From assembly GCA_033239125.1 (NCBI GenBank), contig BSWB01000008.1, positions 774,001 through 838,000 on the forward strand: 64,000 nucleotides of DNA, in the 5' to 3' direction. Origin of the DNA: Fagopyrum homotropicum. Its lineage: Eukaryota; Streptophyta; Magnoliopsida; Caryophyllales; Polygonaceae. The notes below the pieces were generated by a model. It was not told the DNA's origin, ran no database searches, and saw only the letters and a program-made list of their open reading frames with translations. The position numbers and the translations under genes were made by a program. Shown here one piece after another: positions 54,601 to 64,000 of the stretch (within the stretch, counting starts at the first letter, position 1; every line of letters starts with the position of its first letter).

Positions 54601-55446
54601 AATAAGATTGGATGAGATGAATCCAAAGCAAATGAAGACTCCTCATGGCTCCTAAAAGCTTGACCATCATCAAGGACTGGTCCAGGGAAAACCACGGCTG
54701 GAATCACGGTTTGCTCAACTTCCACGGCCGTGGTTCTTGCTAAGCTTGCTTCCCGGAGTTTTCCAAAAAGTTTGACGGCCGTGGAACATAAATCTCGACC
54801 GTGGAACTTGCAGCTGTTCAACACCTCTTCGTGGCTTTCAAATCCAACTCTTGGCTCCTCTTCCAATGCTTCCAAGGCCTTGATCTCTTCATTGCAAGCC
54901 TCCTCAACACCTTCCTCCATCATACTTAAGGTAAGAACCTTCTCCAAGGGATCCTTGATCAAGATCGAGCTCACAACTTCCCTAGATTCCTCTTGCTCGA
55001 CTATGTTGAAGACATCCTCATCAAGGGCTGGCCCTTTCGTCATTGTGGACAACTTGAACTTGATGTTCTCTTCTCCAATGTTGAAGGAGAGAGTTCCATT
55101 CTTGCAATCCACTAGGCATCCGGAGGTGGCTAGGAAGGGTCTTCCTAAGATGATGGGAACCGGATAGTCCGCCGGAATGTCCAAGACTACAAAATCGATT
55201 GGCACATAGAATCCTCCTAGTTGCACCGAGATGTCTTCTAAGATCTCAACCGGATGAGTGATAGAACGATCCGCCATATAGAGGGTCATCTTGACCGGTT
55301 TCGGCTCTCCTAGCCCAACCTTGTTGCAAAGTGCAAGCGGTATGATGCTTACACTCGCTCCAAGATCACAAAGGGCTTCGTACTTCACATCCCCCACTCC
55401 AATTGGGACACAAAAAGAGCCCGGATCTCTTAGCTTGGGAGGCATC
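51655..55446 (-). pseudogene. pol: E6 protease, RT, RNase H and integrase
   Basis: Reading leftward from the E7 insertion, the protease has DLGASVS (about 55350). The linker has the palindrome at 54722-54733. RT spans about 54270-53520 with CIDYRKLN, CYLDGYSGF and FMDD (near 53825). A stop (Trp to TAG) lies at 53409-53411, then a one-base deletion near 53350. A stop at 53110-53112 corresponds to a Gln codon in E2. RNase H is at 53390-53050. Integrase has the zinc domain at 52760-52600, a stop at 52552-52554 (Glu in E2), and the core with GVDFMGP, IISDGGKHF and QVEISN. It ends at 51655. RT is intact here, so E6 shows what E2 lost. Confidence 0.92.
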
Positions 55447-57104
55447 TGATAACACGATTTATGATCTAGATTTAGACACTCATTTAGATAGATTTTCCGC
55501 TCATTCATGCATGGTTTAGCATTAGTTCACGGCGTTTGCACTCAAATCACGTATATTGTCGAGATAGACGTCTACTCCGACTTTTGCTTGCTTTGTAGGT
55601 ATTTTGGGAGATTTAAGAACCTAATCGATACATCCGAGGATCATTCCTCGAGATGACACACTTCCGGACTCATTGGAATGCAAGCTAAGGGCTAAGGAGG
55701 ACTCATGAAACCTTACCAACACAAGCCATGCACCAAATCATGACTTAACGAGCCTAGAAGCAACCTCTGGACCAAACCACGGTCTAGACCCTTTCCACGG
55801 CCGTGGACTTGCCCGTGATTCTTGCCAGGACCACATCGACAGCTGGCCACGATCTCTTCCATTGCTCTTGCATCCTAGTGGGTATTTAAAGGATTTTGCA
55901 GGCTGTAATTGGGGATCTTTCTCCTCTCTTTTGACCTACCTTTCTTCCCCAAAACATTTGGCCATTGTTGCCTCTCTTCCAAGCACCCATTAGGGGTGTT
56001 CTTGGAGGAGATTAGTATAGATTCTCGTTTTAGAGTGAGATTAGAGTGGATTCGAGTGAAGCTTTCATTGTTGTCAAGTTGGATTTGCTCTTGGATTTGC
56101 TCTTGGAGCCTTGTAAGAATTTGGTAATTTCTATTCTATGCTTTTAATGTCTTTTCTTTGGATTGTTCTTCATCATTTGACCATGACTTGCAAGCATGCT
56201 TTATTTGTGGAGATTGATCTTGAAATGAATGTTGTTGGCTAGATAGATTGCGATTCTAGAGTAAGGAAAGAAGGGTTATGGCTAGAAGCATGATAGGATG
56301 AACCTAGATTTTTACCCTTGGATGACTTGTGTTGTTGAAATCCTAGTGTTTGTTGAGCTTAATTTAGCTTAGGATCACCTAATGCTATCAACCTAAGTGA
56401 GGGAAGAGATCTACCCGATGATTTCCGATCTTAGATACCTAAGATGACAAACCCTAGGTAGTGGTGAGCCTCACAAGCCGCCATTGGACTAAGTGTGCTA
56501 GGATAGTTGATTAGGACTTCCCTTTTCGAGACTTACCCGGTAAGGATAGGTTAGACCCCTAGGTAACAATCCGGTTTGTGTAGAATTCCTATCCTTAGGT
56601 TCTTAGAGACTTACCCGGTGATGAGACCTTAGGAATGGACTAGTGGACCATGAGACCTACCCGGTAATTGATCCCAATCTAGAAACGCTAAATCCCGACA
56701 TATCATAGTTAATCCGAGGAATGAATAGTTAGCTTGAGTCTATGCCATAGCCGGGACTTCCAAACTCTAGAATCCGCTTTGTTATTTCCATTCTCCTATC
56801 TTTAGTGTTAGTTTGTGTTTGTGTTGCTTGATTGTGTTCACATATTTGTGATCTTTGTTTGATCACACAAAACCCTCCAAAAACATTGTGTTTTCCATTT
56901 TCTTTATTCCTCATCTTATCTTAGTCTAGATTCACACTATTTTTGATCATTGAATGACTTAGTTTCACCTCAGTCCTTGAGTTCGACCTCGGAATACTTT
57001 CCTTTCTACAAAACGACCCGTACACTGCGGGTTTCGCTAGGTAGTTTAGGATTTAGTTCGAGTTTATAAATGTAAAGCTTTTTGTGCTATTTCCTAGCGT
57101 AACA
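55447..57104 (+). repeat. E7 5' LTR
   Basis: It runs from TGATAACACG to GCGTAACA. The palindrome is at 55795-55806, flanked by CCACGG and CCGTGAT arms. A TATTTAAAG box lies at 55883-55891. The ACTTACCCGGT motifs lie at 56400-56670 and ACACTGCGGGTTTCGCTAG near 57022. Confidence 0.93.
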
Positions 57105-57110
57105 AGTTTT

Positions 57111-57128
57111 TGGCGCCGTTGCCGGGGA
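57111..57128 (+). other. E7 primer-binding site (tRNA-Asp)
   Basis: TGGCGCCGTTGCCGGGGA, a full match to the tRNA-Asp complement, lies 6 bases after the LTR. Confidence 0.9.
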
Positions 57129-57231
57129 CTAGGTTAAGATTAAGTCATTTGTTTTTTTATTGTTTTTAGTGTTTATCTTTCTTGTTACTTTTGATGTTGT
57201 GTGTTTTTGTCTTTGCCTTTTCATGTTTGCC

Positions 57232-58413
57232 ATGGACGGATTGTACATCCAAGACGACCTTGACAACATGGAGTATGAGGAGTGGATGGAAGGCCAAGAT
57301 CTAGGACCTCTCCATGATGAGTTTGAGTATTGGGAGGAGTTTAATGCATATCATGAGTCCCATGATCAAGCTCACATGACTACATTACCTCATGAGGAAC
57401 CTCACCATCAACTTCATGAAGATCGATTGGAGTCAATGCTAGAGAAAATGTTGAGGAAGATGGATGATCTAGAAAGCAACCTTGCTTCCATTCCTAGTTC
57501 CCACATGGAGCTTGAAGCGGAAGTATGTCATCAAGAGGAGGTTCACTATGAGGAAATCCAAGAATTGCCCGATTCAACCATAACCAATAGAAGCCTTGAG
57601 GAAGAGTTGAATGAAGCTCGGGAGCAATTGAGGCTAAGGGATTTGGCCCTGAAGGAAGAAAGGAGATTGAATACCGAGAGAGAAGAACAAATGAGGAGGA
57701 AGATCGAGGAGATTAGGAATGCTCTTATGCTAGGAGATCCTACCATTCTTCAAGGTTCACCTCCACCTCCTTCACCTTTGGGGGAGTGCAATGAAGTATT
57801 CTTATCCCCGGACATCCTTGCCATCAACCCCGGAACCATACATGAAGAGCTCACTTGGAACGGATGCAGCAAAGTGAACCACGGCCGTGGAGGACAAACC
57901 ACGGCCGTGGAAGACTACAGAGGAAATCACGGTCGTGGAGTACAAATCACGACCGTGGAAGGCTCTGTAGTGGTCCATCCTAAGCCAATCTCAGCTCCCT
58001 CCGACCCTTTCTTGCTTGCCCGGAGTACACACGAAGATTGGAGCCCCTTTCCTAAGGATTCTCCATCATTGAATGATGGAGGCAAGCATGATGGATCCAT
58101 GATGGTTATGAAGTACTTCAATGAAGGATTCTTCCCAAGAATCGGCATTCCTCGGATCACAGAGGATGAGGATGACAAGCGCTTCACCGGTATGACCGCG
58201 GAGTACAAATTGCCTAAGTATGGGGTGACACCTATGGTTGCAACTCTATACTATCATCAAGGAAGCGGTGATGAAGGAGTCTACCACTCACCGGTGAAGA
58301 GAGAACTTAAAGCTTATTTGGGCATCAAGTGGCCCTTGCTTGTCATCATGGATTCCGGGAAAAGATGGTTGCTTGGACTCCTCAAGCAAACCATGGTATT
58401 CGAGGTGGATTAA
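57232..58413 (+). CDS. E7 chimeric ORF: gag-like coiled coil plus integrase-core remnant
   Basis: This is an intact frame of 393 residues from ATG 57232 (ATG 57223 is also in frame). The first 100 residues are acidic and His-rich (MDGLYIQDDLDNMEYEEW). Residues about 118-170 match the Gag coiled coil of E2 (EEELNEAREQLRLRDLALKE; EEIRNALM). A linker at 57876-57965 carries palindrome copies read alternately as NHGRG and TTAVE/TTVEG. Residues about 290-365 align with the integrase core of E6: KYFNEGFFPRIGIPRI, then KRFT, then KYGVT.MVAT.Y. The Asp of ISDG is replaced and the Glu region is rearranged, so catalysis is not expected. Function is unknown; a structural or RNA-binding role is a guess. 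Confidence 0.8.
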   Translation: MDGLYIQDDLDNMEYEEWMEGQDLGPLHDEFEYWEEFNAYHESHDQAHMTTLPHEEPHHQLHEDRLESMLEKMLRKMDDLESNLASIPSSHMELEAEVCHQEEVHYEEIQELPDSTITNRSLEEELNEAREQLRLRDLALKEERRLNTEREEQMRRKIEEIRNALMLGDPTILQGSPPPPSPLGECNEVFLSPDILAINPGTIHEELTWNGCSKVNHGRGGQTTAVEDYRGNHGRGVQITTVEGSVVVHPKPISAPSDPFLLARSTHEDWSPFPKDSPSLNDGGKHDGSMMVMKYFNEGFFPRIGIPRITEDEDDKRFTGMTAEYKLPKYGVTPMVATLYYHQGSGDEGVYHSPVKRELKAYLGIKWPLLVIMDSGKRWLLGLLKQTMVFEVD

Positions 58414-60121
58414 CATATCCACGGAGTTTGGTCAAGCTAATGATCTAAAAGAAGCGCTTGGTGGGAGGCAACCCATTGGTACAACTCTTTCACTTTTCTC
58501 TTTTGCCTTTGTTTTTGCTTTTGTGTGTTTTTGTGTTTTGTGTTTGTGGTAGATTTTAGGTAATGAGGAAGCCTTGCAAGGCGAGTTGATGACGATGATT
58601 CCGTTTTCAAACATGGGTGGAGCGGACGTGAGGCTTGGACGGCTTGAGGTGTCTTGTTAGATGGATGAGCTCCCATCTCACATATACCTTGGCGCGGGTC
58701 TCGGTGCCGGAATGATTATGAAGAGCTCTCTACCATGCTTGATCGATCATCCATCACCACCACTCCACACGAGTTCATCCCAAATACCGAAGCAAACCAT
58801 TTTACATTGTGAGAACCTTCTTTCACTCTCTTTACTTGAATACCACATTGGGGACAATGTGTTTCTAAGTATGGGGTGGGGTTTGCATGATCCTTTGCAT
58901 GATGAGCATCTAGGGTAGTTTAATATTTTCACATGTCTTGCATTGTACATACATATTTCGAAAATTCCAAAAAATCAGAAAATTTAAAAATTTTTTGTGC
59001 TTTCTAGGCTTGGATATGACCCTAATGATGAACCTTGTCTTGTGGATTGGCTATGGATGGCCTTGTGTGTTTAATTGATGATGCATATGTGGACTTGAAA
59101 TACTTATCTTGAATTCCATGAATGACTTGTGATTATGATGCTTGCCTTGATTTAATTGAGGATTGAAAGTCGAAATTGCATGCTAGTTCTTGCACATCAA
59201 TTAGGAGTGATTTAGGCAATTCATCTTCCTCTACGTCTCATCTTGATCATGTTGCTTGAGCACCTCAATTGAGATAAATTTGACCTCTTTTGACCCATCC
59301 GGGAATAGGAGCATGTTAGTGTGTTGATGTGTGTGAAAAGCAAGTGTGGGGTGAAGTTGTTGATGAAAGGAATGTCATGAATGAAGTGCTGAAATTGTTG
59401 TGAAAGTGTAGCCAAAAATATAGGTTTGGGGACGTTGGCTTAAATGACAAGTAACTCGGTACACTTCACATAATCGGGTGTTGGTGCCTTGCCAAAGTCA
59501 AATAAACCAATAGTCCTAACGAGCTTTGGTATGTGTGCCCGGTGTGGATGCACCTCGAAAAATAAGAAAAAGCCCGAGGATGGCTAATCACCAAGGTTTT
59601 GGCTTTTGTACACCAATGCCATTGTCTCAAAAATAAGCAAAAGAAAAAGAAAAGAAAGAAAAGAAAATGAAGAAAAATATACACTTGAGGGAAGTTGATA
59701 AGAAATGTGAAGTTGTGGTTGTTTAGTTCCTTTCCCGGATTTGCACCACATGGCCTTAGAAAATTCCCACCTAATCACAACGTTTCTTGGCCTTCTATTT
59801 TACAAAGTCCTTTTGACCTACTTGCATGTGTGTAAGACTAAGTGATTTAGATTGGATATACTCATGATCATCTTGACTTCTTCATCTTTACATTTCATTT
59901 CATGCTATCAAGTTAAGTGTAATTGTCTTTCCATGCTTTCATTTATTTGATACATAATTGCTTGTCCATTGCCATGAAACATGATTATGAAGGTGATCCA
60001 ATATTAGAAGCACAACTCCAAAAAGATTTTGCCATTTTTCTGCATACATAAATCATGTCATCTCTTAGTCTATAGTTGGGAATTTGCTCGGGGACGAGCA
60101 AACCTTAAGTATGGGGTATTT
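58414..60121 (+). other. E7 3' noncoding region
   Basis: It holds the post-pol box at 58434-58480 and hairpin CACATTG-GGGA-CAATGTG (58844-58861) with TAAGTATGGGGTGGGG (58866-58881). The AAGTAACTCGG block lies at 59448-59560. Hairpin TTTGCTCG-GGGA-CGAGCAAA (60083-60102) and the terminal polypurine tract (60105-60121) come last. No gene is seen. Confidence 0.8.
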
Positions 60122-61779
60122 TGATAACACGATTTATGATCTAGATTTAGACACTCATTTAGATAGATTTCCCGCTCATTCATGCATGGTTTAGCATTAG
60201 TTCACGGCGTTTGCACTCAAATCACGTATTTTGTCGAGATAGACGTCTACTCCGACTTTTGCTTGCTTTGTAGGTATTTTGGGAGATTTAAGAACCTAAT
60301 CGATACATCCGAGGATCATTCCTCGAGATGACACACTTCCGGACTCATTGGAATGCAAGCTAAGGGCTAAGGAGGACTCATGGAACCTTACCAACACAAG
60401 CCATGCACCAAATCATGACTTAACGAGCCTAGAAGCAACCTCTGGACCAAACCACGGTCTAGACCCTTTCCACGGCCGTGGACTTGCCCGTGATTCTTGC
60501 CAGGACCACATCGACAGCTGGCCACAATCTCTTCCATTGATCTTGCATCCTAGTGGGTATTTAAAGGATTTTGCAGGCTGTAATTGGGGATCTTTCTCCT
60601 CTCTTTTGACCTACCTTTCTTCCCCAAAACATTTGGCCATTGTTGCCTCTCTTCCAAGCACCCATTAGGGGTGTTCTTGGAGGAGATTAGTATAGATTCT
60701 CGTTTTAGAGTGAGATTAGAGTGGATTCGAGTGAAGCTTTCATTGTTGTCAAGTTGGATTTGCTCTTGGATTTGCTCTTGGAGCCTTGTAAGAATTTGGT
60801 AATTTCTATTCTATGCTTTTAATGTCTTTTCTTTGGATTGTTCTTCATCATTTGACCATGACTTGCAAGCATGCTTTATTTGTGGAGATTGATCTTGAAA
60901 TGAATGTTGTTGGCTAGATAGATTGCGATTCTAGAGTAAGGAAAGAAGGGTTATGGCTAGAAGCATGATAGGATGAACCTAGATTTTTACCCTTGGATGA
61001 CTTGTGTTGTTGAAATCCTAGTGTTTGTTGAGCTTAATTTAGCTTAGGATCACCTAATGCTATCAACCTAAGTGAGGGAAGAGATCTACCCGATGATTTC
61101 CGATCTTAGATACCTAAGATGACAAACCCTAGGTAGTGGTGAGCCTCACAAGCCGCCATTGGACTAAGTGTGCTAGGATAGTTGATTAGGACTTCCCTTT
61201 CCGAGACTTACCCGGTAAGGATAGGTTAGACCCCTAGGTAACAATCCGGTTTGTGTAGAATTCCTATCCTTAGGTTCTTAGAGACTTACCCGGTGATGAG
61301 ACCTTAGGAATGGACTAGTGGACCATGAGACCTACCCGGTAATTGATCCCAATCTAGAAACGCTAAATCCCGACATATCATAGTTAATCCGAGGAATGAA
61401 TAGTTAGCTTGAGTCTATGCCATAGCCGGGACTTCCAAACTCTAGAATCCGCTTTGTTATTTCCATTCTCCTATCTTTAGTGTTAGTTTGTGTTTGTGCT
61501 GCTTGATTGTGTTCACATATTTGTGATCTTTGTTTGATCACACAAAACCCTCCAAAAACATTGTGTTTTCCATTTTCTTTATTCCTCATCTTATCTTAGT
61601 CTAGATTCACACTATTTTTGATCATTGAATGACTTAGTTTCACCTCAGTCCTTGAGTTCGACCTCGGAATACTTTCCTTTCTACAAAACGACCCGTACAC
61701 TGCGGGTTTCGCTAGGTAGTTTAGGATTTAGTTCGAGTTTATAAATGTAAAGCTTTTTGTGCTATTTCCTAGCGTAACA
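60122..61779 (+). repeat. E7 3' LTR
   Basis: It is almost identical to 55447-57104. Its palindrome is at 60470-60481. Confidence 0.93.
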
Positions 61780-61784
61780 ACATC

Positions 61785-63736
61785 TCCTCCTTCATTGTTT
61801 GGATCAATTCCGAGCATCTCTTGGTCATCCTTATCTCCCCATACTCCTCCAACTTCCTTTTGTTGGAGAGTATTTCTTTCAAAAACTTGCCATATGCCGG
61901 CATTCCTAAAATGGCATCCATGAACGGAATGTTAATATGTAATTTGGACATTAGTTCAAGGAACTTACCAAAGTGATTGTCCAAACGAGCTCTTGCTCTT
62001 GATTGTGGGAACGGTAGTGGTGGCTTGTAAGGAGGCGGTGCCACATAGGTTGGCTCTACATCCTTGCTCTTGCCTCCATCTTCTCGCAACCTTCCCTCTT
62101 CTACCACTACTTGCTTTCCCTTAGCATTGTCCTTGGGCAAAGGATCTTTCATACTCAACCCACTCCTCGTTGTAATAGTCAACACTTGGCCTCTTGGGTT
62201 GTCTTCGGTCCTTCCGGGAAGCTTTCCCGGATCTCTATGGGCTTCACCCGCTTTTTGGAACACTTGTGCTTCCAAAACTTTTTGAGCTTTAGAGATTGAA
62301 GTCACCGTGCTCTCAAGACCACTCAACCTTCCAAGCAATTGCTCAAACATTATTTCGGTTCTATCTTTTGGGGGTTGAGTAAATCCGGGTGGAGGTTCTT
62401 GTGAAGCTCTTGATGGTGGTGTTGTGCTTGTGGAGGAGGAAGGGTTCAAGGCTCCATCCGGATTAGAGTAAGAAAATCCGGGATGGTTGTGGTTGGGCCG
62501 GTAATTGTTGAATTGCCGGTTGTTGTTAAAACTCCTTGGGCCTTGGTAATTGTTGAAGTTGCCCCTTCCCATATAATTCACATCCTCCTCCTTGGAAGAC
62601 AAGTTGGCTTGTGGAAGCACTTGAGGAGTTGATTGGTTCTTCAAAGTTGTAGCACACAACTCCCTCAAGGACTTCAACTCGTTGTTGATGGCGTCAAGCT
62701 TGAAATTGCTCATGGTGACTTCACTCACCTCATATGCTCCCGCCTTTCTTCCTTCACTCTTCCTATGGGAGTACTTCTCAATCACTAGAGCTTGCTTCTC
62801 CACAAACTCCCAAGCTTCATCTACATGCTTCTCCATAAATGTCCCACCGGAAAGAGATTGGAGCTTGAATTGGCTATCTTCATCAAGTCCTTTGAAGTAG
62901 ATCTCCAATAGCTCAATTTTCGGTATGCCATGGTGTGGACAATCAAGGAGAAGATCTTTGAACCTCTCTCAAGACTTGAATAAACTCTCTCTATCCTTCA
63001 TTACGAAGGCATTGATCTTCCCTCTTAACTCGGTAGTCTTGGAAGGTGGAAAGAACTTGGTCAAAAACTCGGTTGTCATCTCCTCCCAAGTACCAACTCG
63101 CCCTTGTGAAATAGATTGATACCAAGCTAAGGCTTTATCCTTAAGAGAGAAGGAGAAAGCCCTTAGCTTATGGTTGTTGCTCTCCAATCTTGGCGGTCTA
63201 AGAGTCTCCATCAAGATCTCATAATTCATCAAATGTTGATGAGGAGACTCTCCTTCCATCCCTCCAAATTGATTATGCCGGATCATTTGTAGAACTTGAG
63301 GGCGGAGCTTATAGTTGTGGGCTGCGGGATCTCCTAAGTTCACACCCGGACGGTGTGCTCTTTGTGCCGGATCCATACGTCTCCCTAGGGTTTGTGGCTC
63401 TTCAATGGCAATGGCCGCAACCCTAACATTAGTCGCCGGCTGCGGTTGTGGTGGAGGAGGCGGAGGTTGTCGGCGATTAAGCTCTCCTTGAACAAGGGCT
63501 TGCCTAATCTCATCAATCTCCCTCCTAGTTTCCTCTTGCCTCTCATTGGCAAGTCTCCTTTCTTCCTCCAAGATCTCATCTCTTAGCGTTATTTGCTCTA
63601 AGGCTTCATCCAACTCAGCTTGGAGATTTCTACCGGCCATCTCTTTCTCTTTTCGGATGTTCTTTGATCTTGATCGAAGGGTTTTCTCCGGTTCGGGATC
63701 GAATGGAGCTAAATCCTTGCCACGAGATCTTCGCAT
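61785..63736 (-). pseudogene. gag: E6 gag
   Basis: Minus strand, ATG at 63734-63736 (MRRSRGKDLAPFDPEPEKT). The coiled coil is followed by poly-Pro. The gag core covers 63165-62840 (FSLKDKALAWYQ; FFPPSKTTELRGKINAF). A single nonsense codon, Trp to TGA, lies near 62969-62971, between KS and ERFKDLLLD. The Asn-rich tail lacks a CCHC knuckle. At the position where E2 has TGA, E6 has AGA, so gag and pol form one frame here. The frame is interrupted by E7 at the KEEM residues before protease. Confidence 0.9.
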
Positions 63737-63854
63737 ACACCTAAAGAGTAATAGATGTCCTGAAAAGCAAAGACACAAACCAAAAAGAGATCAAAAGCAA
63801 CAAGAAAGATCTACACTAATAATCAATCATAAAATAGACTCAATCTAGACCTAG

Positions 63855-63872
63855 TCCCCGGCAACGACGCCA
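63855..63872 (-). other. E6 primer-binding site (tRNA-Asp)
   Basis: On the minus strand it reads TGGCGTCGTTGCCGGGGA, one base different from the E2/E7 PBS, 6 bases from the LTR. Confidence 0.88.
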
Positions 63873-63878
63873 AAAACT

Positions 63879-64000
63879 TGTTACGCTAAGATCGTGATGC
63901 GCAAATGGGTTTTAAATTTATAACTCGAACTAAATCCTAACTACCTAGCGAAACCCGCAGTGTACGGGACGTTTGTAGAAGGGATAGTATTCCGAGGTCG
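63879..64000 (-). repeat. E6 5' LTR, 3' end only (runs out of the window)
   Basis: It matches 48140-48261 closely, as expected of the LTR partner. Most of it lies beyond the window edge. Confidence 0.9.

Larger units (their letters stand above)
55447..61779 (+). mobile_element. E7: very young non-autonomous Athila-related element
   Basis: The two LTRs are 1658 bp (55447-57104 and 60122-61779) and differ at about 7 positions by eye. The target copies are GCATC (55442-55446) and ACATC (61780-61784), one transition apart. It is inserted at the E6 gag-protease junction. It has a perfect tRNA-Asp PBS, one intact ORF and the conserved 3' noncoding boxes. No protease, RT or RNase H is encoded, so it would depend on enzymes from relatives. 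It is the youngest insertion in the window. Confidence 0.93.
48140..64000 (-). mobile_element. E6: Athila-like element of the E2 family, minus strand, with E7 nested inside
   Basis: The 3' LTR (48140-49972) and the beginning of the 5' LTR (63879 to the window end) start and end like E2. Gag-pol is complete in domain content, including RT, but split by E7 and by several stops. There is no third ORF. It sits in E5 at TTCCC (48135-48139); its other end is outside the window. Confidence 0.92.

Overview
This window looks like gene-poor, repeat-dense plant nuclear DNA, probably pericentromeric heterochromatin of a flowering plant. I found no host gene, rRNA or tRNA. Almost everything is LTR retrotransposon, nested several layers deep. 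The organism call rests on Athila-type Ty3/gypsy elements primed by tRNA-Asp, a chromodomain-bearing Tekay/Del-type chromovirus, plant copia fragments and long LTRs with plant-style TATA boxes.

Elements are numbered E0 to E7 here. Left part (1-4085): an AT-rich tandem array split by a 0.7 kb terminal-inverted-repeat element, a hAT-like end, a decayed copia pol fragment (2190-4012), and the start of a second copia LTR (E0). Middle part (4086-37646): E1, an old Athila-like element (LTRs about 1.69 kb, 5-bp target duplication ACTAA), sits inside the E0 LTR. E1 was later hit by E2 (7862-18337, young Athila relative, duplication GTCAA, RT domain deleted) and by E3 (22254-32507, minus-strand chromovirus, one LTR truncated). 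E1 has gag, pro-pol, a third ORF in the env-like position, and long 3' noncoding DNA. The rest of E0 (LTR end, PBS, structured leader, gag, protease, part of integrase) resumes at 37652 and breaks off near 41081.

Right part (41082-64000): a candidate LTR, an array of hairpin-forming repeats, and the PBS and gag of a Tat/Ogre-like element (E4). E4 is interrupted by E5 (minus, E1 family), which is interrupted by E6 (minus, E2 family), which is interrupted by E7 (55447-61779, plus). E7 is the youngest, with LTRs differing at about 7 of 1658 positions. It has one intact ORF that combines a gag-like coiled coil with a diverged integrase-core remnant and has no protease, RT or RNase H. E5 and E6 run out of the window on the right.

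Four sequence-level observations stand out. First, the perfect 12-bp palindrome CCACGGCCGTGG occurs 19 times, only in Athila-type elements, often as the centre of a larger inverted repeat; in coding parts it is read in two reading frames, so the DNA or RNA is conserved rather than the protein. Second, a module of a hairpin with a GGGA loop followed by a polypurine tract occurs twice in the 3' region of each element whose whole 3' region is visible. Third, two other arrays (copia leader, E4 upstream repeats) contain hairpins whose stems co-vary. Fourth, E7 looks like a non-autonomous lineage with its own chimeric ORF.
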